From positions 124,001 to 188,000 of the forward strand of contig NZ_BJDT01000002.1 of NCBI RefSeq assembly GCF_005405285.1: a stretch of DNA of 64,000 nucleotides. The letters run 5' to 3'. Below, in pieces: positions 62,716 to 64,000 of this stretch. The notes below the pieces were generated by a model. The model did no database searches. It saw only the letters and a program-made list of their open reading frames with translations, and was not told the origin of the DNA. Origin of the DNA: Weissella sagaensis. GTDB lineage: Bacteria; Bacillota; Bacilli; Lactobacillales; Lactobacillaceae. The stretch's first letter is position 1; each line of letters begins with the position of its first letter. A program made the position numbers and the translations under genes.

Positions 62716-63726
62716 ATGACTTCGATTAAAGAAATCGCATTGATATCTGGCTTTTCACAGAGTACTGTGTCTCGATTATTTAATCATGACGCTACCCTTT
62801 CCGTATCAGATGCAACTCGCAACAAAATATTGGCTACTGCAAAAAAACTACATTACCCATTACCACAAACAACAACAAAGAAAACTTACCAAGTTGCTGT
62901 TTTATTTGCACTAAATCCGCAACGTGAAATTGAAGATGTTTATTACTACGATTTACGTCGTAGCATTGTGCAACATGCTAAGGATGAATATATAGATGTC
63001 ACCTTTATAAACCACCTTGAAAATCAAGATTTAACCAAGTTCGATGGTGCTATTGCGGTCGGTTATTTTGATGATGCACAACTTATCGAAATAAATACAG
63101 CTTTCTCACATATTCTATTTATCGATAGTAATCCTGAACCTGAACACTTTAGTTCTGTACAACCTAATTTAGAATACGCCACAACTAAAGCTGTTAATTT
63201 ATTCATTCAACGGCAATTAACAAATATTGGCATTGTCACTGGCCAATATTGGGATGTCAATACACCTAGCCACTTAATTGTTCGTCTAGATAGTCGCTTA
63301 AATTACTTTAAAAACATCATGACAGATGCAGCGTTATACAATGATGAATTATTATTCAAAGCACGTGACTTTACAGTTTCTAGTGGTCATGAAATAGGCA
63401 CGGAAATTGCCAACAAATTAAAAACTGGGTTAGCGTTGGATGCTTTGTTTATTTCATCTGACTCACTTGCCATTGGTGTTTTAGATGCCTTAAACGAAAT
63501 TAGCCCTGAGTTAGCGAAACGTTTAGCCATCATTAGTATTAATGACAGTCCCAGCGCTGCCTACACGCAACCATCATTGACAACATTTCACATTGATATT
63601 GATTACCTGGTCACACTTAGTTTTAATAAACTATACGATATGATAACCTTCCATAATCAATCGCAAGAAATAACGTTAGTCACACCGACCCTAGTTTATC
63701 GCGATACTTTCACTAAAAATGACTGA
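62716..63726 (+). CDS. LacI/GalR-family regulator of the GH42-lacS operon
   Basis: 336 residues with an N-terminal LacI helix-turn-helix (MTSIKEIALISGFSQSTVSRLF, in parts; hinge KKLHYPLPQ) and a periplasmic-binding-protein-type effector domain (VAVLFALNPQREIED; ALFISSDSLAIGVLDAL; IISINDSPSA). It resembles GanR/LacR regulators. ATG 62716 has AAAAGGA seven to eight bases upstream; the longer frame from 62668 lacks a site and its extra residues are not LacI-like. Divergent from the GH42-lacS operon with a cre between them. Confidence 0.88.
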   Translation: MTSIKEIALISGFSQSTVSRLFNHDATLSVSDATRNKILATAKKLHYPLPQTTTKKTYQVAVLFALNPQREIEDVYYYDLRRSIVQHAKDEYIDVTFINHLENQDLTKFDGAIAVGYFDDAQLIEINTAFSHILFIDSNPEPEHFSSVQPNLEYATTKAVNLFIQRQLTNIGIVTGQYWDVNTPSHLIVRLDSRLNYFKNIMTDAALYNDELLFKARDFTVSSGHEIGTEIANKLKTGLALDALFISSDSLAIGVLDALNEISPELAKRLAIISINDSPSAAYTQPSLTTFHIDIDYLVTLSFNKLYDMITFHNQSQEITLVTPTLVYRDTFTKND

Positions 63727-63733
63727 CATACAA

Positions 63734-63770
63734 AAAACACGTGTTTCGGCTAACGCCAAACACGTGTTTT
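63734..63770. terminator. Bidirectional terminator after the lac regulator
   Basis: AAAACACGTGTTT (63734-63746) pairs with its complement within 63758-63770; A and T runs on either side. Confidence 0.88.
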
Positions 63771-63809
63771 TCATTTCGTAAACATTCATATATTGAACGT
63801 TTAATTTAC

Positions 63810-64000
63810 TTATGCCAAAGCCTTAACAACTGCTTCGTTAAATGCTGGAATATCTTTTGGTTCACGACTTGTAATCAAGTTACCATCAATAACAACAGAT
63901 TCATCTTCAATACGTGCACCAGCATAGTACAAATCAGGTTGTACAGTTAAGTATGACGTCATTGTACGACCATGTACCAAACCAGTTTGGATCATTAATT
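63810..64000 (-). CDS. DJ-1/PfpI-family protein, C-terminal part
   Basis: Only the last 60-odd codons are in the window; the 5' end lies beyond 64000. The segment IQTGLVHGRTMTSY followed by RIEDESVVIDGNLITSREP and DIPAFNEAVVKAL matches the end of PfpI/general stress protein 18-type proteins (deglycase or protease I family). The catalytic cysteine region is outside the window. ATG 63995 is internal, since the frame stays open to the edge. Confidence 0.8.
   Translation of the reverse strand, partial: LMIQTGLVHGRTMTSYLTVQPDLYYAGARIEDESVVIDGNLITSREPKDIPAFNEAVVKALA

Noticed and set aside
1-64000. CRISPR arrays, insertion sequences, prophage or toxin-antitoxin modules
   Set aside because: No regularly spaced repeats, transposase, integrase, phage structural genes or paired small toxin-antitoxin ORFs were recognised.

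Overview
The window looks like chromosome of a heterofermentative lactic acid bacterium of the Leuconostocaceae, most probably Weissella. The reasons are AT-rich low-GC Gram-positive codon use, strong AGGAGG-type ribosome sites, a complete oxidative pentose phosphate entry (zwf and gnd), RexAB/AddAB-type recombination genes, pyruvate oxidase, CcpA-type cre sites and several sugar operons. The genus is an inference from protein resemblance; no 16S or taxon marker lies in the window. I saw no transposase, prophage or CRISPR array, so this reads as a housekeeping and carbohydrate-metabolism stretch, mostly transcribed from the minus strand.

Layout. 1-15 kb: purR-glmU, a NUDIX hydrolase, zwf, a divergent glycerol kinase-like gene and MFS transporter, and addB-addA. 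15-29 kb: a PepV-like peptidase, an amino-acid permease behind a leader-peptide attenuator, gnd, small proteins, a CorA-like channel, a FemABX-type ligase, a MurJ/YtgP-type flippase, tRNA-Arg(CCT), leuS and a PAP2/methyltransferase pair. 29-35 kb: a sucrose locus (LacI regulator, CscB-like permease, GH32 hydrolase, ROK fructokinase) with a consensus promoter, two CCGG-centred operators and a cre site. 35-48 kb: an RlmCD-type rRNA methyltransferase, MFS transporter, FMN reductase, butanediol dehydrogenase, glutathione peroxidase, VOC protein, a DUF4767-like protein, a nucleotidase-aldolase pair, a membrane GDPD and pyruvate oxidase. 49-64 kb: a MurNAc catabolic operon (murQ, PTS EIIBCA, murR), dhaMKL, metK behind a SAM-I (S-box) riboswitch, a coiled-coil DUF2325-type protein, a GH42/LacS operon with a frameshifted lacS and a divergent regulator, and the end of a DJ-1/PfpI protein.

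How it fits together. zwf and gnd supply pentose phosphate for phosphoketolase fermentation. The sucrose, beta-galactoside and MurNAc loci feed sugars into it, and DHA kinase, pyruvate oxidase and butanediol dehydrogenase handle carbon overflow and redox. Five cre-like sites next to promoters suggest shared CcpA control.

The most striking observation is upstream of the amino-acid permease: a 23-codon leader ORF with five consecutive Asn codons, overlapping an RNA segment that can pair over 12 bp with the 5' arm and loop of a strong intrinsic terminator. That is the architecture of ribosome-mediated (trp-type) attenuation responding to asparagine. Other notable items are a DnaA-box cluster away from dnaA, a gene that appears to begin at AUC, an A8-tract frameshift in lacS, and apparent loss of Fe-S cysteines in two enzymes.
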